Assembly (NCBI RefSeq): GCF_004366715.1
Contig: NZ_SOQZ01000004.1
Location: 248,001 to 312,000, forward strand
DNA from: Meridianimaribacter flavus
GTDB taxonomy: Bacteria > Bacteroidota > Bacteroidia > Flavobacteriales > Flavobacteriaceae
Reading direction: 5' to 3'
Length of the DNA stretch: 64,000 nucleotides
Shown piece after piece: positions 45,363 through 54,226 of this stretch. A model generated the notes under the pieces. That model worked only from the letters and a program-made list of their open reading frames with translations, ran no database searches and was not told where the DNA came from. Position 1 is the first letter of the stretch; each line of letters opens with the position of its first letter. The position numbers were made by a program, and so were the translations under genes.

Positions 45363-46031
45363 ATGCTTACAAAAAAAGAACAAGGCTTTAGTATCTTATT
45401 TTTTATCATTGTTATTGCAGAGCTTATTTGCAGTAGTGTTGAAAGCCTAAATGGGTTGCATTATGTTACCAAACCAGCTATTTTGGTGTCACTTATCGCC
45501 TATTTTTTAACAAGCAGTAATCACCTCAATAAAACCTTAAAGCTGCTTACCTTATTTGCCTTACTGTTTTCTTTGCTTGGTGATGTGTTGTTAATGTTTG
45601 TGCACAAATCAGAAGGTTATTTTATGTTTGGGCTTATCGCTTTTTTACTCGCTCATATTATGTACATTATAGTATTTTTAAAACATAAAAACCCAAACAA
45701 AAACCCTTATGTATTTACACTTATAGCTTTGCTGTATGCTGCAATGCTGTTTTATATAATGTTTGATGGTCTTGGAGACATGCTGTATCCTGTAACGGTT
45801 TATATGCTAGTAATTTTAACTATGGCTGCAACTGCGTTTTTAAGACAAGGTAAAGTGTTACCACTAAGCTATACGCTAGTATTTTTAGGCGCATTGCTGT
45901 TTATGCTTTCTGATAGTATTTTAGCGCTCAATAAGTTTTACAAACCCTTACCATTATCGAACATCAGTATTATGCTAACGTATGCTTTGGCACAGTATTT
46001 CATAGTGTTAGGCTTACTAAAAAACAAATAA
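45363..46031 (+). CDS. YhhN/TMEM86-family membrane protein (lysoplasmalogenase-like)
   Basis: A 222-aa integral membrane protein with about eight hydrophobic segments. The family signature is visible: the pair KPAILVSLIAYFL near residue 36, LLFSLLGDVLLMF around 70, GLIAFLLAHIMYI around 93, and GALLFMLSDSILALNKF around 180. The conserved aspartates in LGDVLL and LSDSIL are the presumed active site. Eukaryotic and Legionella homologues hydrolyse the vinyl-ether bond of lysoplasmalogens; activity here is inferred. The gene is directly downstream of the IS element, with its own start region left intact. Confidence 0.82.
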   Translation: MLTKKEQGFSILFFIIVIAELICSSVESLNGLHYVTKPAILVSLIAYFLTSSNHLNKTLKLLTLFALLFSLLGDVLLMFVHKSEGYFMFGLIAFLLAHIMYIIVFLKHKNPNKNPYVFTLIALLYAAMLFYIMFDGLGDMLYPVTVYMLVILTMAATAFLRQGKVLPLSYTLVFLGALLFMLSDSILALNKFYKPLPLSNISIMLTYALAQYFIVLGLLKNK

Positions 46032-46093
46032 TTTTAAACTAGTGTAACAACTCACCTTTTATAGCTACATATAGTCAACTAACTGATTGAAAT

Positions 46094-46588
46094 TTGGACA
46101 AACAACTTGAACATAGTTTTGTAGAACAGCTTGAAAAGCATCAGAACATTGTACACAAAGTCTGCAGATTATACACCAATAATCAAGAAGCGCACAATGA
46201 TTTGTTTCAAGAAATAACTATACAATTATGGAAAGCCTATCCTAAGTTTAGAGGCGACTCAAAATTTAGCACATGGATGTATAGAGTTGGCTTAAATACA
46301 GCAATAACGTTGTACCGAAAATCTAAACGCTCCATAAAAACACAGGAGTTTGAGAGTATTCAGTTTAAAATTAAATCGGAAGAATACGACGACACCGAAG
46401 AGCAACAACTAAAGTTATTGTACAAAGCAGTCCACCAATTAAACGACATTGAAAAGGCACTGGTGTTTTTATACTTAGAAGATAAAAATTACAGTGAAAT
46501 AAGTGAAACTCTGGGAATTACTGAAGTAAATGCAAGAGTGAAGATGAACAGAGTGAAAACAAAACTAAAAACAATATTAAATCCGTAA
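46094..46588 (+). CDS. ECF-type RNA polymerase sigma factor
   Basis: A 164-aa sigma-70 family protein. Region 2 (YTNNQEAHNDLFQEITIQLW, FSTWMYRVGLNTAITLYRK) and region 4 (LNDIEKALVFLYLEDKNYSE, ISETLGITEVNARVKMNRVK) are both clear, and region 3 is absent, as in ECF factors. The start is TTG at 46094 (Met-Asp-Lys-Gln-Leu-Glu); there is no ATG in a suitable position. It is followed after 4 bp by a membrane protein gene that probably regulates it. The regulon is unknown. Confidence 0.88.
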   Translation: MDKQLEHSFVEQLEKHQNIVHKVCRLYTNNQEAHNDLFQEITIQLWKAYPKFRGDSKFSTWMYRVGLNTAITLYRKSKRSIKTQEFESIQFKIKSEEYDDTEEQQLKLLYKAVHQLNDIEKALVFLYLEDKNYSEISETLGITEVNARVKMNRVKTKLKTILNP

Positions 46589-46592
46589 GCTT

Positions 46593-47234
46593 ATGGATGA
46601 GTTAGAATTATTAAAGAAAGACTGGAAAAAGGGAGAAGACAACTACCCAAAGTTGACTTACAATGAGATTTATAAAATGATATTAAAAAAATCATCATCT
46701 ATTGTCAAGTGGATTTTTATTATCAGCCTTTTAGAATTTGCATTTTGGACAGGAATAAGTTTCTTATTGAAAGACAACAAAAATGCTAAACATTTTGACG
46801 AGTTAGAAAGCGACTTTTTACTCATACCATTTACCATTTTAGGCTATGTGGTTTTAGCATATTTCTTTTATCTATTCTATAGAAACTACCGCAGAATTTC
46901 GGTAACTGACAGTGCAAAAGTACTTATGGAAAATATCCTAAAAACCAGACGTACTGTAAAGCAATATGTAGCTTTTAACCTTATTTTTATGATTGCCTCA
47001 GCAGTTATAGCGTTGTATATTGAATTTAGCCAAAACGAAGATGTTATTTCTAAGGTAGAGCTAGCTTCGGCCAATGGTGAAGCCTTTACATTCTACGCTA
47101 AAATTATTGGTTTAACCATAGTTACTCTAGGTGGCGCAATACTAGTGTTACTTGGGTTTTACTGGCTTATTTATGGTATTTTGCTCAAACGTCTTAACAA
47201 CAACTACAGAGAGCTTAAAAAGCTGGAAGTATAG
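46593..47234 (+). CDS. Membrane protein paired with ECF sigma factor; possible anti-sigma factor
   Basis: A 213-aa protein with a short cytoplasmic N-terminus (MDELELLKKDWKKGEDNYPK) and four membrane segments (about 38-57, 76-96, 129-149 and 167-192). The position 4 bp after the sigma gene, and the cytoplasmic helical N-terminus, fit a membrane-bound anti-sigma factor. However, there is no zinc-binding anti-sigma motif (H-x3-C-x2-C) and no FecR domain. The role is therefore inferred from position only. Confidence 0.6.
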   Translation: MDELELLKKDWKKGEDNYPKLTYNEIYKMILKKSSSIVKWIFIISLLEFAFWTGISFLLKDNKNAKHFDELESDFLLIPFTILGYVVLAYFFYLFYRNYRRISVTDSAKVLMENILKTRRTVKQYVAFNLIFMIASAVIALYIEFSQNEDVISKVELASANGEAFTFYAKIIGLTIVTLGGAILVLLGFYWLIYGILLKRLNNNYRELKKLEV

Positions 47235-47345
47235 TGGTTATTAAAATGTAAATTGTCAATTTGAACTCGTTTCAGATTCTCATAATTTATGTTTGAGTTG
47301 AATTCCGCATTAGCAAATCAAGTGCAATACAGTCTTAAATTAGTT

Positions 47346-48143
47346 TTACCACTCACGCAGTTTGTTGAGTTCTTCTTGCGCTTGTAGTTCCTCTTGGGAA
47401 ATCACCTTTAAAAACGAAGGATGTTGCTCAATAGCGTATTCTATTTTTTCAACAATTTCAGCAATACTTTCGTTATCGTAATCAATCTCCAAAGGTGCTT
47501 TTATTTCCATGCTTTGTAAGATGTTTTTCTTTTTAATACGCAATCCTTTTTTATCAAAAGAGCGTCTAAAACCATCAATTACAATAGGCACAACAACAGG
47601 CTTGTATTTTTTAATAATGTGCGCTGTTCCTTTTCTAATAGGTTTAAAAGGCGTTGTGGTTCCTTGCGGAAAAGTAACAACCCATCCATCGTCTAAGGCT
47701 TTTCCTATATTAGAAATATCGCTCATTTTAACCTGTCGGTTAACATCTTGTCCTTCTGCTCTCCATGTGCGCTCAATACTTACCGAACCTACATACGCCA
47801 AAATTTTTGGCAACAAACCAGATTTCATGGTTTCCTTTGCAGCAACATAGTAAATGTTCAGCTTAGGATTCCACAAATAACCTACATTTTTAATATTGTC
47901 TATTCTTCCACTTAAACTCGCATTGAACACGTGAAACATAGCCACAACATCTGCAAAATAGGTTTGGTGATTAGAAATAAACAACACATTGGCATCAGGA
48001 AGATTCTTGATAACCTCAGAGCCTTCAATTTTAAGTTCATTAAAACCTCTAAAGCGTCTGTGAGTCATTGCTCCTAAGATTCTAATGAGCCATTTTTTCA
48101 AAAAAAGAATATGTCCGAAAGGATTTTTTTTAAATAATCCCAT
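47346..48143 (-). CDS. PlsC-like acyltransferase with atypical motifs
   Basis: A 265-aa protein of the 1-acyl-glycerol-3-phosphate acyltransferase superfamily. The block I equivalent reads ISNHQTYFADVVAMF, so the spacing after the catalytic His is H-x5-D instead of H-x4-D. The block III equivalent is FPQGTTTPFKPIRKGTAH, with Gln-Gly-Thr-Thr in place of the usual Glu-Gly-Thr-Arg. Block IV (VVVPIVIDGF) is normal. These substitutions argue for a divergent subfamily whose acceptor may not be lysophosphatidate. A hydrophobic N-terminus (FGHILFLKKWLIRILGAM) suggests membrane association. Confidence 0.8.
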   Translation of the reverse strand: MGLFKKNPFGHILFLKKWLIRILGAMTHRRFRGFNELKIEGSEVIKNLPDANVLFISNHQTYFADVVAMFHVFNASLSGRIDNIKNVGYLWNPKLNIYYVAAKETMKSGLLPKILAYVGSVSIERTWRAEGQDVNRQVKMSDISNIGKALDDGWVVTFPQGTTTPFKPIRKGTAHIIKKYKPVVVPIVIDGFRRSFDKKGLRIKKKNILQSMEIKAPLEIDYDNESIAEIVEKIEYAIEQHPSFLKVISQEELQAQEELNKLREW

Positions 48144-48189
48144 AGATTTTTATTAGTTAGTAAGCTACAAATGTAAGAAAACTGTTATT

Positions 48190-48831
48190 TTATAACACTT
48201 GTTTTAACAAGTCTTTTAACTCGCTAAGCATCATTGCAGTGGCTCCCCAAACAATATGATTGTTCAATTTATAGGCAGGAACTTCAACATTTACTTTGTA
48301 AGATGTTGGTACAGAAGTTTTAATCATTGTGCTATCATCTAAAAAATGAGACAGCTCAACCTCTATCAAATCTTCAACCTCTTCTTCTTGTTTTATAAAA
48401 CTAGGCATTGTGGTCGTGATTCCAAAAAACGGAAACACAGTAAAGTTACTTGGTGGTATATACATTGGCGTTAACGCTCGCAACACTTTTATGCTCTGCT
48501 CCAATACACCAACCTCTTCTCGTGTTTCTCTTAAAGCAGTAAATTCTAATGACGCATCGTCTTCTTCAAACTTGCCTCCAGGAAAACCCACTTGAGCCGA
48601 ATGCACACCTTTGTAGGTTTTTCTTAAAATTAACAACAGTTTTGCGTTTTGCTTGGTATCAGGATAAAATAATGCCATAACACCAGCGTGCTTGGAGTTT
48701 TTCATGGCTTCTTTTTGTTTTGCCATAAGCTCCAAACGATAAGGAGGCGACATTTTAATTTGTGAAGCCTCTCCTGGTAGTGGTAGATTTTTTATTTTTG
48801 AAACAGAATCTAAAAACGCATTAAAATTCAT
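48190..48831 (-). CDS. NUDIX hydrolase, CoA pyrophosphatase-like
   Basis: About 213 aa; cleaves CoA or related nucleotides at the pyrophosphate bond. The Nudix box is complete: GGKFEEDDASLEFTALRETREEVGV (G-x5-E-x7-R-E-x2-E-E-x-G), preceded by the CoA-family block LLILRKTYKGVHSAQVGFPG. The start is ATG 48831 (Met-Asn-Phe-Asn-Ala-Phe); the frame runs further upstream, to 48942, but that would overlap the divergent cyclophilin gene deeply. The two divergent start codons are one base apart (CAT-T-ATG). Confidence 0.87.
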   Translation of the reverse strand: MNFNAFLDSVSKIKNLPLPGEASQIKMSPPYRLELMAKQKEAMKNSKHAGVMALFYPDTKQNAKLLLILRKTYKGVHSAQVGFPGGKFEEDDASLEFTALRETREEVGVLEQSIKVLRALTPMYIPPSNFTVFPFFGITTTMPSFIKQEEEVEDLIEVELSHFLDDSTMIKTSVPTSYKVNVEVPAYKLNNHIVWGATAMMLSELKDLLKQVL

Positions 48832-48832
48832 T

Positions 48833-49543
48833 ATGAGAATTCTTTTATTGGTTTGCCTTTGTTTTGCCTTAACGAACTGTGAAGATAAAAAATCTTCTAA
48901 AAAAAATAACACAATACCTTCAACAGATAGTACAGAAACCAAAAAAGAACCTCCAAAAACCGAAACTATTGTTGAGCCAGAAAGAGAATTCCCTTATCTA
49001 ACCGATGAGAATGCTATGGAGTTTTTCTTGGAGTACGAAAAGCACAACAAAGAAAACAAAGTACGAATTACGACAGATTTTGGTACAATAGACATCTTAT
49101 TGTTTAACGAAACCAAATTCCATAGAGCTAATTTTATCTTTCTTACCAAGCAAAGTTATTTTGACGACACACAATTTTACCGAGTAGTCAACAACTTTAT
49201 TATACAAGGTGGAAGCACTGACGACCCTGATGTTATGAACAAAAGAAAAGACATTGGTCGCTACCTCTTACCTACTGATACCAAACGTGGTTTTAGACAC
49301 GACAGAGGTGTGGTGAGCATGCCAAGTAGCGAAATTGAGAATCCTTACAAATTGGCATCACCTTATGAGTTTTTTATTGTTCAAAAACCTGGTGGTTCTT
49401 ACCATTTGGATGGAGACTATACCATTTTTGGAAAAGTAATAAATGGAATGGACGTAGTAGATAAAATCGCAGCACAAGAAACCGATGAAGCCGAATGGCC
49501 ATTGCATAATATATACATTAAAAAGGTAGAAATTATAAAATAA
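48833..49543 (+). CDS. Degenerate cyclophilin-type lipoprotein
   Basis: A 236-aa lipoprotein (lipobox LTNC at residues 13-16) with a Lys/Glu/Pro-rich linker and one cyclophilin domain. Arg, Phe and Gln of the active site are retained in FYRVVNNFIIQGG, but the neighbouring His is Tyr, the usual QFFI reads EFFI (SPYEFFIV) and the later His is Tyr (LDGDYTIFGKV). It may be a weak isomerase or a binding protein. Location is envelope. Its start region overlaps the regulatory zone of the divergent NUDIX gene. Confidence 0.82.
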   Translation: MRILLLVCLCFALTNCEDKKSSKKNNTIPSTDSTETKKEPPKTETIVEPEREFPYLTDENAMEFFLEYEKHNKENKVRITTDFGTIDILLFNETKFHRANFIFLTKQSYFDDTQFYRVVNNFIIQGGSTDDPDVMNKRKDIGRYLLPTDTKRGFRHDRGVVSMPSSEIENPYKLASPYEFFIVQKPGGSYHLDGDYTIFGKVINGMDVVDKIAAQETDEAEWPLHNIYIKKVEIIK

Positions 49544-49605
49544 TTAAGACTTCATTTTATAGATTTTTAATACCTTCCGCAGCATAATACTAAACTACTT
49601 TCTAA

Positions 49606-51768
49606 ATGAAAAAACACAATTTTTCTACGCACATTAAAACTTTGGTTTTATGTGCTTTAATCTCTTTTACAGCTTGTAAAGAAGAGAGCCAACAACAAAA
49701 TGATGACGTTGCCATGAGTGATAATATTTTACTACAAGAATGGACAGGTCCTTACCAAGGCGTTCCTGCATTTGACAAAATGAAGGTTGAGGACATTAAA
49801 GAAGCTATGGAAATAGGAATGGAATTAGGCTTAAAAGACATTGAAGCTATTGCCAACAATCCTGAACCTCCAACTTTTGAAAACACTATAGTTGCTATGG
49901 AGCGTTCTGCTGAAGAATTAGACCGAGTAACGCGTTACTATGGTATTTTTAGTAGTAATGTATCTTCGCCTGAGTTTAGAGCAATTCAAGCAGAGTTAGC
50001 ACCTAAACTGTCAGATTACCAATCTAAAATTTCGCAAAACGAAAAATTATTTCAACGTATTAAAGCAGTTTATGATGCGTCACAAAAAACACCTTTAGGT
50101 GACCAAGAGCAACGTGTTGTAGATTTAACTTACAAGCGTTTTGAAATGAATGGTGCCAACCTTGATGCTGCTAAAAAAACACGTTACGCTGAAATCAACA
50201 AAGAATTATCATCGTTATATACTAAGTTTTCAAGTAACGTTCTACATGACGAAGAAAACTATGTGACTTACTTAAACAAAAACCAATTAGGAGGACTTTC
50301 GGATGGGTTTATAAAATCTGCTGCTAAAATCGCTACAGACAAAGGTCACGAAGGTGAGTATGCTATTACAAACACGCGTTCGTCAATGGATCCTTTCCTT
50401 ACCTACTCTACCAACCGAGAGTTACGCAAACAAGTTTGGGAAAACTACTACTCGCGTGGAGACAATGGTGACGAATACGACAACAACCAAATTATTGCTG
50501 AGATTTTAAAACTACGTAAAGAGCGTGTAGCGCTTTTAGGTTATGACAATTATGCTGAGTGGAGATTACAAGACCGAATGGCAAAAACTCCTGAAAACGC
50601 TATGGATTTAATGCTAAAAGTTTGGCCTGCAGCAACAGCAAGAGTTAAAGAAGAGGTAGCAGACATGCAAGCTGTAGCTAATGAAAATGGCGACAATATT
50701 ACCATTGAACCTTGGGACTATCGTTACTATGCTGAAAAAGTTCGTAAAAAGAAATACGATTTAGATAGCGATGAAGTAAAGCAATACCTTCAATTAGATA
50801 AGTTAACCGAAGCCATGTTTTTTGTAGCTGGAGAATTGTTTAATTACAAATTCACTCCTGTTAAAGAAGACTCAGTTCCTGTATTTAACGAAGATGTAAA
50901 CGTTTGGGAAGTTACTGATAAAGATTCAGGAAAACATATTGGTCTTTGGTATTTAGACCCTTTTGCTCGTGAAGGTAAACGTTCAGGTGCTTGGGCAACT
51001 ACTTACAGAAGTTACACGTCATTTGATGGTGAAACCAATGTATTGGCATCTAACAACTCTAACTTTGTAAAACCTGCTCCAGGAGAAGCTGTATTAGTAT
51101 CTTGGGATGATGCAACAACATTTTTCCATGAGTTTGGACATGCTTTACACTTCTTTGCTGCTGATGTGAAGTATCCAACCTTACAAGGTGGTGTTAGAGA
51201 TTATACCGAGTTTCAATCGCAATTGTTAGAACGTTGGTTATCTACTGACAAGGTGATTAATCAATTCTTAGTACACCACGAAACAGGAAAACCAATGCCT
51301 GCTGAATTGGTTGAAAAAATCAAAAAAGCTTCAACGTTTAACCAAGGTTTTGGTACGACGGAATATTTAGCTTCTGCATTAATTGATATGAAATTACACT
51401 TAGCTGACCCAACCAATATAGATATTGATAAGTTTGAGCGTGAAACTTTAGATGAACTTGGTATGCCAAAAGAATTACCAATGCGTCATAGAACACCTCA
51501 TTTTGGACACGTATTTTCTGGTGAAGGTTATGCTACTGCATATTATGGTTACATGTGGGCAGATGTATTAACTAGTGATGCATCAGAAGCTTTTGCTGAA
51601 GCTCCAGGTGGTTTTTATGATAAAGCAGTTGCTGAAAAATTGGTGAAGTATCTGTTTGCTCCTAGAAACGCTATGGATCCAGCTGAAGCTTACAGACTAT
51701 TTAGAGGTCGTGATGCTAAAATTGAAGCATTAATGCGTGATAGAGGATTTCCTGTACCGCAAAAATAA
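49606..51768 (+). CDS. M3-family metallopeptidase (oligopeptidase A/Dcp type), lipoprotein
   Basis: A 720-aa zinc peptidase of family M3 that degrades short peptides. The zinc site HEFGH is in TTFFHEFGHALHFFA, with the downstream glutamate ligand in EFQSQLLERW. Other family blocks are GYDNYAEWRLQDRMAKTPE and the C-terminal GYYGYMWADVLTSDAS-like helix. The N-terminus is a lipoprotein signal (ISFTAC), so the enzyme acts in the envelope, unlike cytoplasmic OpdA. A strong terminator follows 22 bp after the stop. Confidence 0.93.
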   Translation: MKKHNFSTHIKTLVLCALISFTACKEESQQQNDDVAMSDNILLQEWTGPYQGVPAFDKMKVEDIKEAMEIGMELGLKDIEAIANNPEPPTFENTIVAMERSAEELDRVTRYYGIFSSNVSSPEFRAIQAELAPKLSDYQSKISQNEKLFQRIKAVYDASQKTPLGDQEQRVVDLTYKRFEMNGANLDAAKKTRYAEINKELSSLYTKFSSNVLHDEENYVTYLNKNQLGGLSDGFIKSAAKIATDKGHEGEYAITNTRSSMDPFLTYSTNRELRKQVWENYYSRGDNGDEYDNNQIIAEILKLRKERVALLGYDNYAEWRLQDRMAKTPENAMDLMLKVWPAATARVKEEVADMQAVANENGDNITIEPWDYRYYAEKVRKKKYDLDSDEVKQYLQLDKLTEAMFFVAGELFNYKFTPVKEDSVPVFNEDVNVWEVTDKDSGKHIGLWYLDPFAREGKRSGAWATTYRSYTSFDGETNVLASNNSNFVKPAPGEAVLVSWDDATTFFHEFGHALHFFAADVKYPTLQGGVRDYTEFQSQLLERWLSTDKVINQFLVHHETGKPMPAELVEKIKKASTFNQGFGTTEYLASALIDMKLHLADPTNIDIDKFERETLDELGMPKELPMRHRTPHFGHVFSGEGYATAYYGYMWADVLTSDASEAFAEAPGGFYDKAVAEKLVKYLFAPRNAMDPAEAYRLFRGRDAKIEALMRDRGFPVPQK

Positions 51769-51789
51769 ACACTAAAACAACAACAATTT

Positions 51790-51827
51790 AATCCCATTAT
51801 CTCAGTATTAGGTAATGGGATTTTTTT
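51790..51827 (+). terminator. Intrinsic terminator after the M3 peptidase gene
   Basis: A 10-bp perfect stem (AATCCCATTA 51790-51799 with TAATGGGATT 51813-51822), a 13-base loop and a run of T immediately after (51821-51827). Confidence 0.9.
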
Positions 51828-51876
51828 ATAATGCATATATTTTGTTAGCCTTCAAACAAAGCATCAAAATCAATCT

Positions 51877-52482
51877 CTAATCTTTATACAAACTAGGTAA
51901 GCTTATTTTCAACTTAACAGCTAAAAGTCGAATAACAATTACAACTACTCCTGCTATTACAAACACAAAGTTAGAATCGGTTAAAAACTCACTAAGCAAG
52001 AAATAAGTAAGTCCACCTAAAATACAAGCTGTTGCATAAATTTCTTTTCTAAAAATCACAGGTATTTCGTTACATAAAATATCTCTTATCACACCACCAA
52101 AGCAAGCTGTCATGGTTCCTAGCGCAATACAAATTATAGGATGCAAACCAATGGTTAAGCCTTTTTCAATTCCAACTACAGTGTAAAGTCCAATACCAAT
52201 AGTATCAAACAAAAAAAGTGACGTTCTTAAATAATTAATATAGTTTTTAAAAAGAATAGCAAATAAGGTTGCTCCTAAAATAACATACACGTAAGTCATA
52301 TTAATCATCCAAGACACAGGAGTTTGCCCAATAAGTGTATCTCTTAAAGTTCCACCACCTACAGCAGTTACAAATGCTATAATAAGTACTCCAAATGGAT
52401 CCATTCTTTTATTCATAGCAACTAAAACGCCTGAAATAGCAAAAGCAATAGTACCTAGTATGTCAATAACCTGAAAAAACAT
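51877..52482 (-). CDS. TRIC/YadS-family membrane protein (UPF0126)
   Basis: A 201-aa integral membrane protein of two UPF0126 repeats (seven hydrophobic segments). Prokaryotic homologues form trimeric intracellular cation (TRIC-type) channels. The signature GGGTLRDTLIGQTP in the first repeat and ACFGGVIRDILCNEIPVIF in the second are both visible. The ion is unknown in bacteria. It overlaps the RDD gene's stop by one base and shares its orientation, so the two are likely co-transcribed. Confidence 0.85.
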   Translation of the reverse strand: MFFQVIDILGTIAFAISGVLVAMNKRMDPFGVLIIAFVTAVGGGTLRDTLIGQTPVSWMINMTYVYVILGATLFAILFKNYINYLRTSLFLFDTIGIGLYTVVGIEKGLTIGLHPIICIALGTMTACFGGVIRDILCNEIPVIFRKEIYATACILGGLTYFLLSEFLTDSNFVFVIAGVVVIVIRLLAVKLKISLPSLYKD

Positions 52483-53225
52483 TACATGCTTTGTGTATAG
52501 TAGTTATAGTCTTTAAGTATGGTATCAATAAATTCAATATCATTACCCTGTACTTCTTTAATATCTATAACTTCAATTATTTTCTTACGCAGTTTTATAA
52601 GCGTTGTGTAGTCTTTGGCTGCTTTGGCTGTTATAAAAGTGTCCTTAATAATACGTGCATCATTGTCAGACAATTTAATAACCGAAGGATAAGTTGGTGT
52701 GTAAGTGTCTTCTAAATCTTCAAGAATAGTATGGCTTATATTTACATTATTCTTTAATGAAATTACCGATGTACCAGCAGTCATATCACCTAAACGCTGA
52801 CTTTTTTTACTAGTTACGATAGAGATTAATGCCACAATACCAGACATCATGTTAATATCTACAATCCTAAAAAACCAACGAATCACAAAATCGGCTAATG
52901 ATGCTTGGTAACCGTCAATTTTTACAACCTTAATTTTCATTATACGTTTTCCAAGTGTTTGACCATCAAGTATAGTTTCAAAAATAAGAGAGTATAAAAC
53001 AACAGGTAAATAAAAACATGCTTGAATGGCTATTTGAGACCAATGATCCATGTCTTCAATCATTTCATCAATTTCAAAAAGATTAAATGTCAGTTGATAA
53101 ATTACAACAATATAGGCTATCTTAATTATTAAATCTATAATGTATGCCAATATCCTATCTCCAACACTAGCAGCTGTGAAATTAATATTTACATTTTGAG
53201 TGGTGTTTATTTGTAACTCTACCAT
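52482..53225 (-). CDS. RDD-family membrane protein
   Basis: A 247-aa inner-membrane protein of the RDD family. The core (about residues 20-160) has three to four membrane segments with the family motifs VGDRILAYIIDLIIKI and GQTLGKRIMKIKVVKI, and KSQRLGDMTAGTSV. The C-terminal about 80 residues are helical and cytoplasmic. The gene is divergent from the SpoIIM-MoxR-DUF58 operon with only 23 bp between starts. This arrangement (RDD next to SpoIIM) recurs in Bacteroidota, suggesting that it belongs to the same functional unit. The function is unknown. Confidence 0.85.
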   Translation of the reverse strand: MVELQINTTQNVNINFTAASVGDRILAYIIDLIIKIAYIVVIYQLTFNLFEIDEMIEDMDHWSQIAIQACFYLPVVLYSLIFETILDGQTLGKRIMKIKVVKIDGYQASLADFVIRWFFRIVDINMMSGIVALISIVTSKKSQRLGDMTAGTSVISLKNNVNISHTILEDLEDTYTPTYPSVIKLSDNDARIIKDTFITAKAAKDYTTLIKLRKKIIEVIDIKEVQGNDIEFIDTILKDYNYYTQSM

Positions 53226-53248
53226 TTATTACTTTAATTTGATAGCTT

Positions 53249-54226
53249 ATGAGAGAAGTTGCATTTATTAAACAAAATAAAGAAAAATGGCTCAATTTTG
53301 AAAAGGCTATTTTTGGAAAAACCCTTAAAAATCCTGATGAACTTGCATCACTTTATATACACTTAGTAAACGATCTTTCGTATGCTCAAACTTACTATCC
53401 CAAAAGTAAAACAATTCTTTATTTAAACAACTTAGCCGCCAAAGCTTTTCAAAAAATTTACAAAACCAAGCGCGAAGACACTAATCGATTTGTGCATTTT
53501 TGGAAAATTGAAGTTCCGCTAATTGTTTACCAATACAGACGTTATGTGCTTTATGCCTTTTTAATTTTTGCTGCTTTTGTAGCTATTGGAGCAATTTCTG
53601 CAGCACACGACGACACCTTTGTAAGATTAATACTTGGAGACCATTATGTAAACATGACTTTAGAAAACATTGAAGCTGGCGATCCTGTTGCTGTTTATAA
53701 AAGTGGGAGTAATTGGGGAAGTTTTATAGGCATTACCTTAAACAATCTTTATGTTGGTATTTGCTCATTTATCTTTGGAGTTCTTGGAGGTATTGGCACT
53801 GTATACTATATGCTACATAATGGTATTATGCTTGGGTCTTTTCAATACTTTTTTTATGATAAAGGTGTGCTTTGGGAAAGCGTAAGAGGTATTTGGATTC
53901 ATGGTTCTATGGAAATTTTTGCTATTGTTATTGAATGTGCCGCTGGATTAATTTTAGGAGCCAGTATTTTATTTCCAAAAACTTACTCACGAATGACTTC
54001 TTTTAAAACAGGTGTAAAAGATGGTGTAAAGATTTTAATCAGTACATTTCCGTTTACCTTTTCAGCAGGTTTTTTAGAAGGTTATGTCACTCGATATTCT
54101 AATACTATGCCCAATTGGTTATCAGTAGGAATTATATTAGTTACCCTTTTTATAATTTCTTACTACTATTTGGTTTACCCATACATTTTAAACAAAAAAT
54201 TTAAATCGACTTATGGAACTATATAA
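53249..54226 (+). CDS. SpoIIM-family membrane protein
   Basis: A 325-aa membrane protein of the stage II sporulation protein M family. About 100 cytoplasmic N-terminal residues precede five to six membrane segments, with the family blocks NNLYVGICSFIFGVLGGIGT, MLHNGIMLGSFQYFF and IHGSMEIFAIVIECAAGLIL. In sporulators SpoIIM helps peptidoglycan hydrolysis during engulfment. This organism is not a sporulator, so the role must differ. It heads a six-gene operon; its 3' end overlaps the next gene by 14 bp. Confidence 0.87.
   Translation: MREVAFIKQNKEKWLNFEKAIFGKTLKNPDELASLYIHLVNDLSYAQTYYPKSKTILYLNNLAAKAFQKIYKTKREDTNRFVHFWKIEVPLIVYQYRRYVLYAFLIFAAFVAIGAISAAHDDTFVRLILGDHYVNMTLENIEAGDPVAVYKSGSNWGSFIGITLNNLYVGICSFIFGVLGGIGTVYYMLHNGIMLGSFQYFFYDKGVLWESVRGIWIHGSMEIFAIVIECAAGLILGASILFPKTYSRMTSFKTGVKDGVKILISTFPFTFSAGFLEGYVTRYSNTMPNWLSVGIILVTLFIISYYYLVYPYILNKKFKSTYGTI

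Noticed and set aside
48832-48942. Upstream extension of the NUDIX hydrolase frame
   Set aside because: It would overlap the divergent cyclophilin gene by over 100 bp; the Met-Asn-Phe-Asn start fits better.
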